From positions 19,068-83,067 of the forward strand of contig QWII01000091.1 of assembly GCA_021405325.1 (NCBI GenBank): a stretch of 64,000 nucleotides of DNA, written 5' to 3'. The translations under genes and the position numbers were made by a program. Under the pieces are notes generated by a model, which saw only the letters and a program-made list of their open reading frames with translations, had not been told where the DNA came from and searched no databases. Numbering within the stretch: position 1 is the first letter of the stretch; every line of letters begins with the position of its first letter. Below are positions 1-9,394 of this stretch, in pieces. This DNA is from Caldilinea sp. CFX5. GTDB taxonomy: Bacteria > Chloroflexota > Anaerolineae > Caldilineales > Caldilineaceae.

Positions 1-2180
1 TCATCGAGCGCGATGAAGAGGTGACACGGTTGGCCGCCGGTCAAATTGCCACGTCGCTCACGGAATATGCCGCGTTGTTGACGGCTGAGGTGCATAATGC
101 GGCGTTGGGCGAAGGCGATGCGCTCTACCAACAGGCGGCTCTGACCCGCGCCCGTAATCGTCTGGCGATCTTTGATGGCGGCGTGGTCTTGCTCAATAGC
201 GCTGGTACGGTACTGGCCGCCGAACCGGCGCGACCGGGGCTGCTTGGCGCCAACTGGGCGCAGCGGCCCTATTTCCGGGCGATGTCGCGCACCACCCGAC
301 CCACCGTTTCCGACACGTTGTATGATGGGATCGGGGGCAGCGCGGTGGTGGCGGTGGCCGTGCCGATCTTGGGCAGCCAGGATGAATGGATCGGCGCGCT
401 GGTTGGGCTGTTTCAAGTTGGCGCCACCAGCATCAGCACCTTTTACGGCGATATTGTGCGGCTGCGCTTTGGGCGCTATGGGCTGGCCTATTTGGTCGAT
501 GGCGCCGGGCGGGTGCTCTACCATTCCAATGCCGATCGCATTGGTGAAGATTTTGGCGACGAGCCGGTGGTACAACAGTTGTTGGGGCAGGCGGTGTTGC
601 GCAATGTGGTGGGCAATGAGCGGGTAGGGGCGGTGCGCACCCTTGACCGGGCCGGTTACGAAATTGTCGCCGGCTTTGCCCAAGTGCCGGGCACCAACTG
701 GGGCTTGGTGACGGAAACGAGTTGGACGGCGCTGCTGGGTGTGGGCAATGTATACCAACGGTTTCTGCTGGCGCTGTTGGTGTTGGGGGTCATTGCGCCG
801 GCGCTCTTTGTGTCGATTGGCGTCCGGCGGATTATTCAGCCGATCACCGATATGATCGGCGCGGCGCAGAAAGTGGCGGCGGGCGACTTTGCTCAAACCA
901 TCGCCACCCATACCGGGGACGAGGTGGAAGCGCTGGCCGCACAATTTAATCAGATGTCGGCGCAGTTACGGTCGTCTTACACTGAACTGGAAAATCGCGT
1001 CGAGGAACGCACGAAGGTATTGTCAGCGCTGATCGATATTGCCGAAACGGTCAACCGCTCGCTTGACCTGGAGGAGACGCTCAATCATTCGCTGGAAAAG
1101 ACCTTGCAGGTCCTACAGATTGAAGCCGGCGGCATCTATCTCCTCAACATGAAGAGTGGGCATTTACGGCTGGCGGCTCATCGTGGCTACCCGCCGGCGG
1201 TGGCCGCCCAAATGGATGATCTCGCCCTGGGCGAAGGCTTCAACGGCTTTGTTGCCCAGCATTGTGAACCACTGGTCGTGGATGAAATCGCCAACGATAA
1301 ACGGTTGTCGCGCGTGGGGGTATTGCAAGCCGGCGTTCACTCATTGGTCAGCGTACCACTGCGGGCCAAGGATAAACTGGTCGGCACGCTCTTTGCCACC
1401 ACCTACGCGCCCCGCCAATTTAGCGACCAGGACATTGCGCTGCTCACCTCGATCGGGTATCAGGTGGGCGTGGCGATTGAAAATGCGCTACTCTACAGCC
1501 AGGCGCAACAGTTGGCCGCCTTGGAAGAGCGCAGCCGCCTGGCGCGTGATCTCCATGATTCGGTAACGCAGGCGCTCTACAGCCAAACGTTGCTGGTCGA
1601 AGGCTGGAAACAGATGGCGCTCAGTGGCCGGTTGACCGATCTGACCGAGCCGTTGATTGAATTGAGCGGCGTGACCAAACAAGCGCTCAAGGAGATGCGC
1701 CTCCTGGTCTATGAACTACGCCCGCCCGATCTGGAAACAGAGGGGCTGGTGGGTGCGCTGCACAAACGGCTGAATGCGGTAGAAAAACGGGCCGGCGTCG
1801 AAGCGCGCTTGATCACCGATGGCATTATTACGGAGTTACCGGTCGCGTTGGAGGAAAATCTCTATCGGATTGCCCAGGAAGCGCTGGCGAATGCGCTAAA
1901 ACATGCCAACGCCGACACCGTCACCGTGCATCTGGCTGCAACCGCACAAGAGGTTATATTGATGATCACCGACGATGGTTGCGGCTTTGACCTCGCTGCG
2001 GTCATGGAGGGTGGCGGCATGGGTTTGCAGAATATGCGCGAACGGGCAGAAAAATTAAACGGCCGCCTCACCATCGAAACGGCGCCGGGCGCCGGTACAG
2101 TGGTGCGTGTTCAATTGCCGCTCAACCACACACAGCACATCTTTCGAGAGAAAGCGCCGGCGTTGCCGGTAATTTCCTAA
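1..2180 (+). CDS. Sensor histidine kinase, NarL type (Cache-TM-HAMP-GAF-HisKA_3-HATPase), 5' truncated
   Basis: Membrane sensor kinase that should phosphorylate the adjacent response regulator. The frame is open to the left edge, so the true start and first membrane helix lie outside; the first in-window start is a GTG at 21. Counting from that GTG: extracytoplasmic Cache-like sensor about 1-235, membrane helix about 247-268, HAMP 270-325, GAF about 345-495, then a HisKA_3 dimerisation helix with the phospho-acceptor in RDLHDS (H512). The ATPase domain has an N-box at N624 (NALKHAN), a DDGCGFD G-box and GMGLQNMRERA. This order is typical of NarL/DesK-type kinases. The downstream regulator starts 16 bases after the stop, so the two are probably co-transcribed. 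The sensed ligand cannot be told. Confidence 0.93.
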   Translation, partial: IERDEEVTRLAAGQIATSLTEYAALLTAEVHNAALGEGDALYQQAALTRARNRLAIFDGGVVLLNSAGTVLAAEPARPGLLGANWAQRPYFRAMSRTTRPTVSDTLYDGIGGSAVVAVAVPILGSQDEWIGALVGLFQVGATSISTFYGDIVRLRFGRYGLAYLVDGAGRVLYHSNADRIGEDFGDEPVVQQLLGQAVLRNVVGNERVGAVRTLDRAGYEIVAGFAQVPGTNWGLVTETSWTALLGVGNVYQRFLLALLVLGVIAPALFVSIGVRRIIQPITDMIGAAQKVAAGDFAQTIATHTGDEVEALAAQFNQMSAQLRSSYTELENRVEERTKVLSALIDIAETVNRSLDLEETLNHSLEKTLQVLQIEAGGIYLLNMKSGHLRLAAHRGYPPAVAAQMDDLALGEGFNGFVAQHCEPLVVDEIANDKRLSRVGVLQAGVHSLVSVPLRAKDKLVGTLFATTYAPRQFSDQDIALLTSIGYQVGVAIENALLYSQAQQLAALEERSRLARDLHDSVTQALYSQTLLVEGWKQMALSGRLTDLTEPLIELSGVTKQALKEMRLLVYELRPPDLETEGLVGALHKRLNAVEKRAGVEARLITDGIITELPVALEENLYRIAQEALANALKHANADTVTVHLAATAQEVILMITDDGCGFDLAAVMEGGGMGLQNMRERAEKLNGRLTIETAPGAGTVVRVQLPLNHTQHIFREKAPALPVIS

Positions 2181-2196
2181 TACCTTGAGGTAAATT

Positions 2197-2874
2197 ATGA
2201 ATCAACCAATAGCGCCTAAACCAATTCGTGTTCTCATTGCCGATGATCATGCCATCGTCCGCCGTGGGTTGCGCACCTTGATTACCAGCCAGCGCGATAT
2301 GGAGTTGGTGGGCGAAGCCGTCAACGGGACCGAGGCCGTATTCAAAGCGCGCACGGCGCACCCCGATGTCATTTTGATGGATATGGTCATGCCGCGGCAG
2401 GATGGCGCCAGCGCCATTCGTGAGATCAAAAAAGAGAATCCGCAAGCTCGCATTCTGGTATTAACCAGCTTTGCTGAGGATGACAAAATCTTTCCGGCGA
2501 TCAAATCGGGCGCGCTCGGCTATCTGTTAAAAGACACCGACACCGACCAATTGTTGCAAGCCATCCGCGATGTCAACGACGGCAAATCCTCGCTTGACCC
2601 GACCGTGGCGCTACGGGTGATCCGGGAACTCAGCCACGAATCCGTCTTGCCGCCCACAACCGATCCCTTGACGGAACGGGAACTCGAAGTGTTACAATTG
2701 CTGGCGCAAGGGTTGACCAATAGTGAGATTGCCGAACGGTTGGCGCTGGGTGAACGCACCGTCGGCAACCATATCAGCAGCATCCTCAGCAAATTGCATC
2801 TTGCCAACCGCACCCAGGCCGCGCTCTACGCCCTACGTGAGGGGATTGCGCCGTTGCATCCTGTGCCGGCATAA
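2197..2874 (+). CDS. NarL/FixJ-type response regulator
   Basis: Transcription regulator paired with the upstream kinase. The receiver domain (about 10-125) has the acidic pair D16/D17, the phospho-acceptor D62 in LMDMVMP, T90 and K112, so it should be competent for phosphorylation. A LuxR-type helix-turn-helix occupies about 158-215, with the usual LTERELEVL opening and the recognition-helix segment ERTVGNHISSIL. The 225-residue length is normal for the family. The ATG at 2197 follows a TTGAGGTAAATT leader whose GAGG serves as ribosome binding site. Targets are unknown; no obvious operator repeat was seen nearby. Confidence 0.95.
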   Translation: MNQPIAPKPIRVLIADDHAIVRRGLRTLITSQRDMELVGEAVNGTEAVFKARTAHPDVILMDMVMPRQDGASAIREIKKENPQARILVLTSFAEDDKIFPAIKSGALGYLLKDTDTDQLLQAIRDVNDGKSSLDPTVALRVIRELSHESVLPPTTDPLTERELEVLQLLAQGLTNSEIAERLALGERTVGNHISSILSKLHLANRTQAALYALREGIAPLHPVPA

Positions 2875-2881
2875 AACGGCT

Positions 2882-2940
2882 GAAATGGTTAATGGAAAAT
2901 ACTTAATCGTTAAATTGAATTATTTTCCATTAACCATTTC
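2882..2940. repeat. Perfect 20-bp inverted repeat built of GGTTAATGG words
   Basis: Left arm 2882-2901 and right arm 2921-2940 are exact reverse complements with a 19-base spacer. The arm repeats the words GGTTAATGG and GGAAAAT. It lies between convergent genes and ends exactly at the stop codon of the minus-strand protease gene, so it may act as a two-way terminator. It belongs to the dispersed short-word hairpin family of this window. Confidence 0.85.
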
Positions 2941-4140
2941 TCACTTCGGGTAAATCGCGCGAATCCCACGCTCATCCGGCGGCTGTAATTCGCGTTTCAG
3001 GGCGCCACTGTGCAAGCGGGCAAACATCACGGTGTTGGCATCAGCGGAATGCCCTAAGATGAGCCAGTGGCCGAACTCGTGGAGCAGAGCGCTCTGGAGA
3101 TCGACCTCATTGGCGGCGGGGTTGCCGGTGGCATTCCAGGCGTAGTCTTCATTAATCCAGATGTCGGCTTCAACAATGGTTTGGTCAGCGGTGTACCAGA
3201 CCTGAGCGGCGGCGGCGCGTTCCTGTGATCCTTTGGGCATAAAGAGAACTTCATTGACGCCATTGTAACCGGTGGCGGTGGCGTTGGTTTCACCGGCATA
3301 GGACAGGGTAAAATCGGCCCCGGCGACGGCGCTCCAAGTGGCAGCGGCGGTCAGAATTGCCTGACGAAACGCATTACGGTCGCCATCGTCAGCGCCCGTC
3401 TGCGCCGTGTTGAGATGAAGATAAAAGGCGGCGCCGGCATGAGGCGGCGCCCATTTGCGTTTGTCGCTTTGAACGGTCATCGGTTGCATCGTTGCGGTGG
3501 CCGGCGCCGCGGCCAAGTGGCGCCAGGGCGTTGGCAGTTGCGTCTGTAGACCGCGCTGCTTGATCAATTCCACCACCCTTGGCAACAGCCCAGCCAGCGC
3601 TTGCCGCAACGCCAGATCGGCATTGCTAACCGTATTTCCTGCCAGTAGAAATTTCCCGGTCGCGCCGCCCACGGTGCGCCAACCCCCTTCGCTTTGGTAG
3701 GCAAAGAGCAATACCTCTTCGCCCACCGCAAACGTTGCAGCATGAGGGCTGACCAGCCCGATGCCCTCGGCGGCCAGATAACCGCCAACGGTGCGGATGA
3801 TGAGCGTCGGCTGCGGGTTGCCCAGCAGTTTGTACGCCACTGCAATCGTGACATCACTTTCGATGATGCGCTGGTCGGCGCGCCAGAAGCTGTGGATGGC
3901 TTGCACATGCCCCCGGACAATCAGTTCCGCCGCCCCCACCAACGCCGGCAATGCGTCACGCCTTTGTTGGGTGAAACAAGTTGCAGTGCAGATAGGCGTA
4001 GCGAAGGTGGTCGGTTTGGCCGTGCTAGGCGGCAGCGCGTTGGCTGGATCACCGTGAGCAGTCACCGCCTGTACAACAGGGGCCGGATTTTGGGATAGGA
4101 ACAGAACCAATAACAAACAGCAAATTGTCCACCGGTGCAT
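2941..4140 (-). CDS. Secreted matrixin-like zinc metalloprotease
   Basis: Probable exported peptidase. The N-terminus (from MHRWTICCLLL) is a hydrophobic signal peptide, followed by a roughly 190-residue region of unknown function and a C-terminal metzincin domain. The zinc site reads HEFGHWLILGH and is followed by NTVMF, a plausible Met-turn. Metzincins normally have Gly at the eighth position of HExxHxxGxxH; here it is Ile, with Gly at position ten. The three zinc histidines and the catalytic Glu are kept. I chose the ATG at 4140 over a GTG nine bases upstream because the GGAAAGGTGG leader sits ten bases from the ATG but only one from the GTG. Substrate unknown; convergent with the response regulator. 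Confidence 0.8.
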   Translation of the reverse strand: MHRWTICCLLLVLFLSQNPAPVVQAVTAHGDPANALPPSTAKPTTFATPICTATCFTQQRRDALPALVGAAELIVRGHVQAIHSFWRADQRIIESDVTIAVAYKLLGNPQPTLIIRTVGGYLAAEGIGLVSPHAATFAVGEEVLLFAYQSEGGWRTVGGATGKFLLAGNTVSNADLALRQALAGLLPRVVELIKQRGLQTQLPTPWRHLAAAPATATMQPMTVQSDKRKWAPPHAGAAFYLHLNTAQTGADDGDRNAFRQAILTAAATWSAVAGADFTLSYAGETNATATGYNGVNEVLFMPKGSQERAAAAQVWYTADQTIVEADIWINEDYAWNATGNPAANEVDLQSALLHEFGHWLILGHSADANTVMFARLHSGALKRELQPPDERGIRAIYPK

Positions 4141-4579
4141 AACGGTCACGCCACCTTTCCTGTCAAAGCGCAGGGTAAGAGCGCACTGCCGGTCGCCCTT
4201 ACGATCCGATCGTCTGCCTGCAACAGACTACTGCCCCAGCCGCAGAAACACGGCACACGCCACTGAGAAGTAGGTAATTTTACTCAGTGGTTGGCGGGTA
4301 TTTTTACATAGTTGTCTAGGAAAAAACACTCAGTCGCGGGCTGCATTATACAGGTATTTCTTCCCATGAATCAAATGTAAGATGCACTGGTAACAGGGAT
4401 AAAGTTCTGCCTTTTTCCCATAAAATTCAGGAATGGTTGCTCAAGCAAGTCGGGTAAGACGCCTCATGCCAGGGCCGGGAAAGCGTGGTAGGCTATAACG
4501 GTAACAAAAGTTTATTCACAACATGACCGTTACAACAGGGCGCTTAGGCAATGCGCCCCCAAACAAGGAGAAATAGCCT
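4141..4579. other. Intergenic region between divergent genes, no gene recognised
   Basis: About 440 bases hold the promoters of the leftward protease and the rightward secreted protein. No open frame with protein-like character was found. A ribosome binding site AAGGAG at 4565-4570 serves the gene at 4580. The G-rich stretch around 4440-4500 was considered as a riboswitch, but no known consensus could be matched by eye. Confidence 0.6.
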
Positions 4580-5668
4580 ATGTTTACGAAGCTGTCGAAA
4601 GTAATGAGTTTATTGGTAATTGTGGCCCTGCTGGTCACGCTAGGCGCCGGTGCGGCATTGGCGCAAGATCTGAGTACAGGCGCCGGTGATGGCCCAGGCA
4701 CGGCGGTCAGCCCCAGCGCCGGCTTCGTCCGCATTGAACCGGGGAGCTGGCAATGGTATCTGTTCCGCTCGCAGCGCCCGGTGAATGTTGAAGATAACGA
4801 TGAAGATGTCGTCACCGATCCGACCGACGCCACCATTGATGCCACCATGCGGGTTGAATCGGGTAAGGTGGACTTTGAAGTCTGGTCGAAGGACGATCTG
4901 AATAACTGGATCAATGATGAGGATTTCAACCCCACCGGCGTCGGCACCACGAATGAGTTTATGAATGGCGACCCGCTCTTCTGGCAAGGCTCGTTCCAGG
5001 GCAACAATAACTATTACCTGATTGTGAAGAATCGGGGGACAGAACCGGCCTTCTATTCGCTGAACATTACGGGCGATGTGAGCTTCCCCTCCCCGTTGTC
5101 GCTGAATAGTGGTGCGGCAGCGGCGCCGGTCGCCGTAACCCAACCGCAACAGCCGGTTATGAGTGAGGAAATGGGGTTAACGGTTGATACGCCCTCCGCA
5201 TCAACGCCGACCGAACCGGCCATGATGGCGAACATGGGGGGCGGCCCGGAAAGTACGTTGCGTCCGGCCAGTGGCGTGGTTAGCATTGAACCAGGGAAAT
5301 GGCAGTGGTATAGCTTCCGCGCCCAAAAGCCCGCTGGGGTGGAAGAAAATGAAGAAGATGTCGTCACCGATCCGACTTTGGCGACCATTGACGCTGTCCT
5401 GCGGGTGCAGTCGGGCAAGGTAGACTTTGAGGTTTGGTCAAAAGATGATCTGAACAACTGGCGCAATGATGAGGATTTCAACCCCACCGGCGCCGGCACG
5501 ACCAACGAGTTTATGACCGGCGACCCGCTCTCCTGGCAGGGCACCTTTGATAACAACAATGTCTACTACTTGATCGTGAAGAACCGTGGCACGGAACCGG
5601 CCTTTTACTCCCTCAGCATCACCGGCGATGTGAGTTTTCCATCCTCGGCAAGCCTAGCGGTTAACTAA
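4580..5668 (+). CDS. Secreted protein with two near-identical tandem beta-domains
   Basis: Unrecognised family. A clear signal peptide (residues 1-29, cleavage near ALAQD) is followed by two copies of a ~120-residue domain (about 35-160 and 230-355), joined by a Pro/Thr/Ala-rich linker. Both copies share GKVDFEVWSKDDLNNW, DEDFNPTG, TTNEFM, YYLIVKNRGTEPAFYSL and ITGDVSFPS, so the duplication looks recent. The fold-like pattern (PG..W.W, IVKNRG..P..Y.L.I.G) resembles pre-peptidase C-terminal or PPC-like beta-sandwiches, which often bind carbohydrate or assist secretion; that assignment is inference. The next gene encodes a diverged two-domain paralogue. Start ATG 4580 has AAGGAG nine bases upstream. 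A strong terminator follows at 5710. Confidence 0.85.
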   Translation: MFTKLSKVMSLLVIVALLVTLGAGAALAQDLSTGAGDGPGTAVSPSAGFVRIEPGSWQWYLFRSQRPVNVEDNDEDVVTDPTDATIDATMRVESGKVDFEVWSKDDLNNWINDEDFNPTGVGTTNEFMNGDPLFWQGSFQGNNNYYLIVKNRGTEPAFYSLNITGDVSFPSPLSLNSGAAAAPVAVTQPQQPVMSEEMGLTVDTPSASTPTEPAMMANMGGGPESTLRPASGVVSIEPGKWQWYSFRAQKPAGVEENEEDVVTDPTLATIDAVLRVQSGKVDFEVWSKDDLNNWRNDEDFNPTGAGTTNEFMTGDPLSWQGTFDNNNVYYLIVKNRGTEPAFYSLSITGDVSFPSSASLAVN

Positions 5669-5709
5669 AGGGCCAATCAGGATTGTGGAGATAAACCATA
5701 TGTAGGATG

Positions 5710-5749
5710 AAACAGCATCGACAGAGCTTCTTCTGTCGATGCTGTTTTT
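5710..5749 (+). terminator. Rho-independent terminator
   Basis: A perfect 16-bp stem (5710-5725 with 5732-5747) with loop GCTTCT runs into a T tract at 5745-5749. It lies 42 bases after the stop of the secreted two-domain protein and before its paralogue, so the two genes are probably transcribed separately. Confidence 0.88.
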
Positions 5750-5799
5750 CATTAACCTGCACTTGACAGCAAGAAGCCCCCGGGCGGGCTGGATTGCCT

Positions 5800-6843
5800 A
5801 TGAAACGATGGCAGAAGCTTTATCCAAACGGCGAATATATCAACCATGTGCGACTGATTCTGGTCCGGCTCTACGGCTGGCGATCGGGCCGGCGCGTCCT
5901 TTTGCTGCTGTTTGGGGTTGGTTTCTGCTGGTTCTGGGGTAATCAAGCGCTCCTGGCCGCCACCGACCCCGGCGCCGACCCTGCGCGCCCGCTCTTTCCT
6001 ACCGGGGCCTGGCAGACGCTGCCGGCGGGCGCCAGCCACTGGTATGCCTTTCGTGACGAAGGTGATGGCGCGCCGATTGTCGTGCGGTTGACGGTCATCC
6101 CGGAAGGGCGCGCCACGTTTGCGGTGATCACGCCGTCTGCCTTGCAACAGTGGCGGCTTGGCGAACCCCTAGTCCCCGTTGGGGAAGGCAGCCCGTTGGC
6201 AATTTTGCCCGGTGAGCGCTATTGGACAGGCAGTTTTGTACAGTCGGGAACCTATTATGTCCTGGTGCAGAGTCACGGCGCAGGCAGCAGCAGCTATCGA
6301 CTTACCATTGATGGTCGTGATGTTTCGTTTCCCATCCTCTCTTTTACACAGTCGGCCATAACCTCTCCCCAAACGACCAACCACTACCCTTTGCGCAATA
6401 CTGACCCGGCGCCGCTACCGTCAACGACCACAGCCGAACAGACCGCGACACCGTCGCTCTCCAGTGCCGAAAAACCGTTGCCGCCGGTTGGCAAACCAAT
6501 GACGATTACGGTGGGCGAGACCCATTGGTACGCTTTTCGCGACGAAGGCGACGCCGCCATGATCCAGGTGCGCGCCGACGCCATCCCTGCGCAATGTCTC
6601 ACTTTTCAAGTGTGGACGCCAGAGCAGTTTACCCGCTGGCAGCAAGGGGAAGAAGTGAAACCGGTGGGGCAAGGCACCGCTAACCCCACTCTCAAAGCTG
6701 ATCTCTTTTGGACGGGCAGTTTTGTCAAATCCGGCATTTATTACGTTGTGGTCAAACACAACCCGGCGGCAACAGGCCCCTGCACCTACAAACTCCTCGT
6801 CCTTGGCGACGATGTCTCCCTGGTCATGCCCACCACGCCTTAA
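5800..6843 (+). CDS. Membrane-anchored or secreted two-domain protein, paralogue of the preceding gene
   Basis: The N-terminal segment has a hydrophobic stretch at about residues 30-50 (signal anchor or signal peptide) preceded by a basic region. Two repeats of the same beta-domain follow (about 60-175 and 225-345), each with HWYAFRDEGD, a YWTGSFV or FWTGSFV turn, a YYV.V core strand and a closing D.VS strand. The repeats are far more diverged from each other than those in the upstream paralogue. ATG 5800 is preferred over a TTG six bases upstream. Function unknown; a carbohydrate-binding or surface role is a guess based on the PPC-like pattern. Confidence 0.82.
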   Translation: MKRWQKLYPNGEYINHVRLILVRLYGWRSGRRVLLLLFGVGFCWFWGNQALLAATDPGADPARPLFPTGAWQTLPAGASHWYAFRDEGDGAPIVVRLTVIPEGRATFAVITPSALQQWRLGEPLVPVGEGSPLAILPGERYWTGSFVQSGTYYVLVQSHGAGSSSYRLTIDGRDVSFPILSFTQSAITSPQTTNHYPLRNTDPAPLPSTTTAEQTATPSLSSAEKPLPPVGKPMTITVGETHWYAFRDEGDAAMIQVRADAIPAQCLTFQVWTPEQFTRWQQGEEVKPVGQGTANPTLKADLFWTGSFVKSGIYYVVVKHNPAATGPCTYKLLVLGDDVSLVMPTTP

Positions 6844-6953
6844 TCCTACACATTTCCTGGTATTCACCGATAAGGCGCTTTCAAAAAGTAAACTATCCCC
6901 CCTACGGATAGGTATTTACTTGCGCGCCTTTAGCGGTGGGTTCAGGTAGTCGT

Positions 6954-8195
6954 TTAGGGGTGTTGGTTGATGCTTTGGATCATGGGGTAGAGGTCGTTGC
7001 GATAGAAGAAGTTCTCGTCTTGCAGCATCTGCTTGAGAATGGCGCTCATTTCCCAGAGGCGCACGATAAATGGCTCTGCCGGCGGCGGTGTTTCATCAAC
7101 AAGATAATCGAGCATACGCGCCAGCAGATATTGGGCGTGAAGGCGGCTACCGGGTTCAACCTCACGCGGCTCCGGCACCCAGTCGCTCAGTTGAAACTCG
7201 GTCACTTCAAGTGGAATGCCGGCGGCGGCTAAGCGCGCTTTTTCCTGCGGAATCAGGGAATCCCCATGCCGTAGACGCACGCCGGCAAAGGTATCGACAT
7301 AAAGATTGGCGGCGATGCGCCCGGAGCCGGTCTCCTCATAGATGTCCGCCCCCACCATTGTCGCCAAGGTTGGAAACTTTTGCCGTAGTTCAATCGCATT
7401 GTTGGTAACGACCGTCAACGAAGGCGGGTGAAAGGGGAAGGAGATAATGGCGGTATTGATCAGAAAACGGCGCCGGTGCTGCGGGCTATAAAGACGTTCG
7501 GCGTGCGCATGGACGAGATCGGCGCCAATCGCCAGGGCGTGTTTGCCGTAATTGACATCAAACTCATTTTCGGCGTTGAAGCCATAGAAGCTATCCAAGC
7601 CAAAGGTTCGATCCAAGTGGGTCAACAAGCGGTCGGCGTACGCTAGCGTAAGTTGACCGAGCGGCGAATCGGCATGAATGGTGCTGCCGTGCGGCGCGCC
7701 TAGTTCATCCAACGTTTCCTCAATCGCTGGGGGGAAATGGGTTTCAGGCGGAAAGGGCGCCTTCGCGCCATAGGCGACAATGGTCTTCATCTCATATTTC
7801 AGCAGCGCCTCGATCCAGCGATCATAGGCGTCGATCCCCTGCGCTTCATGCGTATTCCACCGCAGCCCCAGCCGGATATGCGTGCAACCAAAGTAATCCT
7901 TGAGCAATTTGACGGTGCGATCCGGATCCGCCTCGGCGGCCATCAATTGGTAATCGGGACAGAGATTGGCGCCAAATTGGATGCGCGCCAGCTTCTTGGC
8001 ATACTTCCGCCGGAAGGTCGCGGCGTCACAATTGACCTCCTGCCAGGTGACATATTGCTCCCAGAGAGGTGGGCTGAGACGACCGGCGCCGGCATAGAGA
8101 CCAACCGCCGCCCCGCCCAGGGCGAGGAAGCGTAAGAAGTCACGCCGACTGGATAAAAAGTGTGGATAGGTTTTTGTACGCTGTGCATGATTCAT
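6954..8195 (-). CDS. Tat-exported TIM-barrel protein resembling a glycoside hydrolase
   Basis: The N-terminus has a twin-arginine motif, SSRRDFLRFLALGGAA (R17/R18), so the protein should be exported folded by the Tat pathway. The body (about 50-400) has alternating strand/helix segments and two candidate catalytic acids in the places seen in clan-A retaining hydrolases: NAENEFD in mid-protein and LEVTEFQLSD near the end. This suggests a GH5/GH53-like beta/alpha barrel acting on extracellular glycans, but no family was recognised with certainty. I chose ATG 8195 rather than the upstream TTG at 8234 because the Tat motif then lies at the expected distance from the N-terminus. The gene points toward the preceding secreted protein gene. 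Confidence 0.78.
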   Translation of the reverse strand: MNHAQRTKTYPHFLSSRRDFLRFLALGGAAVGLYAGAGRLSPPLWEQYVTWQEVNCDAATFRRKYAKKLARIQFGANLCPDYQLMAAEADPDRTVKLLKDYFGCTHIRLGLRWNTHEAQGIDAYDRWIEALLKYEMKTIVAYGAKAPFPPETHFPPAIEETLDELGAPHGSTIHADSPLGQLTLAYADRLLTHLDRTFGLDSFYGFNAENEFDVNYGKHALAIGADLVHAHAERLYSPQHRRRFLINTAIISFPFHPPSLTVVTNNAIELRQKFPTLATMVGADIYEETGSGRIAANLYVDTFAGVRLRHGDSLIPQEKARLAAAGIPLEVTEFQLSDWVPEPREVEPGSRLHAQYLLARMLDYLVDETPPPAEPFIVRLWEMSAILKQMLQDENFFYRNDLYPMIQSINQHP

Positions 8196-8476
8196 AGAAA
8201 CCCATCTATACCCTAGAAGCACGCGGCTTGTCAAACCTGTTTGCTGAACAAATCAAACAACTACCTCTTCTGGCACGATTTACAGAAAATGCTGTTTATG
8301 TTACCATGTGCCTACTATAAGTATTGTTAACCACCAAGTGATTGACCTTACGCTTTGGTGGAGTAACTACACGCGCTAATCCCAACCTATCACAAAGAGC
8401 AGGCAGTAATAGTCACAGCCGTTACCTGTTCTGCCTGAACATTGTAGATCCCATAGTTCAATAAAGAGGTTCCCTC

Positions 8477-9394
8477 GTGCGTGACATTTGTCTCCCATTA
8501 CTTATCACAACTGCTACAACAGTCGCTTCTGTAGTCAGCGGTAACAAACTTGATCTATTACTACTCGGATGGTTTGCCGCCTTACTTCTCGTATTCATTA
8601 CGGCATATTTTACAAACTATGATTTTGAGCAGTATATTCTTTCCCTCAGTTGGTATGGGATCTTATTACTGGGCTATCTTATACCATTACCTTGGGGAGT
8701 CGTTATTGTGATAGCAAGCCTTGCTTTTGGCTGTTGCCTTAGCGCTTGCATTGTGCGCGGCAGCTTTACAAGTACCGACCTTTCGCCACTTCTGTATGTT
8801 CTGAAACGACTGCTTGGCAAACTAGAGCCACGGCAAGAAGTGAAACAACCAAAGAAAGGTTTGCAAGAAAGCACTGAAGTCATCTATGGCCCACGGCAGG
8901 TATTGGTACCGCGTCACCTTGCGGTGAGAATGCGTCAAGGAAATCTTTATACAAGAACCGTTGGGCCGGGAACGCATTTTACGGTCGGTCACGAGTATAT
9001 TGAACAAGTATATAATCTGCGTCCCGTCCATTGCACCTATCGATTGCCAAAGGTGCTTACAGCGGATGGCTACACAGTCGATCTGTCTATTGTGGCTACT
9101 TACAGCATTAATATTGATGAGCGCAGCAGACTTGGTGAACAAAGCTTAACAAAATCGGACTTGTTCAACATCGAACAGCTTGATCGTTGGTCGCTTGATT
9201 GGGAAGTTGTCGTTCAAAAAGTTGTGGAAAGAAATACTCGGCTTATCATTGCAACACAACTATTCGACAATTTAATGAATGCAGAACGACAGCAGGGAAT
9301 CGAAAACAAAATTTCCGCCGACATTCATACTGAATTACAACGATGGGGCCTTAAGCTTCATTGGTCAAAATTGCTGTTGATTCAGCAGCATTGA
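8477..9394 (+). CDS. Membrane protein with SPFH/band-7-like domain
   Basis: Four hydrophobic segments fill residues 1-95. They are followed by a cytoplasmic domain with RQVLVPRHLAVRMRQG, TVGPGTHF and LRPVHCTYRL, then TADGYTVDLSIVATYSIN, the usual order of an SPFH (stomatin/prohibitin/flotillin) domain. Known SPFH proteins scaffold membrane microdomains; the partner here is unknown. The protein stops soon after the SPFH core, without the long coiled coil seen in flotillins. The start is GTG 8477, with AAAGAGG seven bases upstream. The last 44 bases overlap the convergent small gene at 9351. A+T content and codon use are visibly different from the G+C-rich neighbours, which may reflect transfer. 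Confidence 0.75.
   Translation: MRDICLPLLITTATTVASVVSGNKLDLLLLGWFAALLLVFITAYFTNYDFEQYILSLSWYGILLLGYLIPLPWGVVIVIASLAFGCCLSACIVRGSFTSTDLSPLLYVLKRLLGKLEPRQEVKQPKKGLQESTEVIYGPRQVLVPRHLAVRMRQGNLYTRTVGPGTHFTVGHEYIEQVYNLRPVHCTYRLPKVLTADGYTVDLSIVATYSINIDERSRLGEQSLTKSDLFNIEQLDRWSLDWEVVVQKVVERNTRLIIATQLFDNLMNAERQQGIENKISADIHTELQRWGLKLHWSKLLLIQQH

Noticed and set aside
4440..4579. Possible riboswitch upstream of the secreted protein gene
   Set aside because: Could not match GEMM, cobalamin or other consensus elements by eye.
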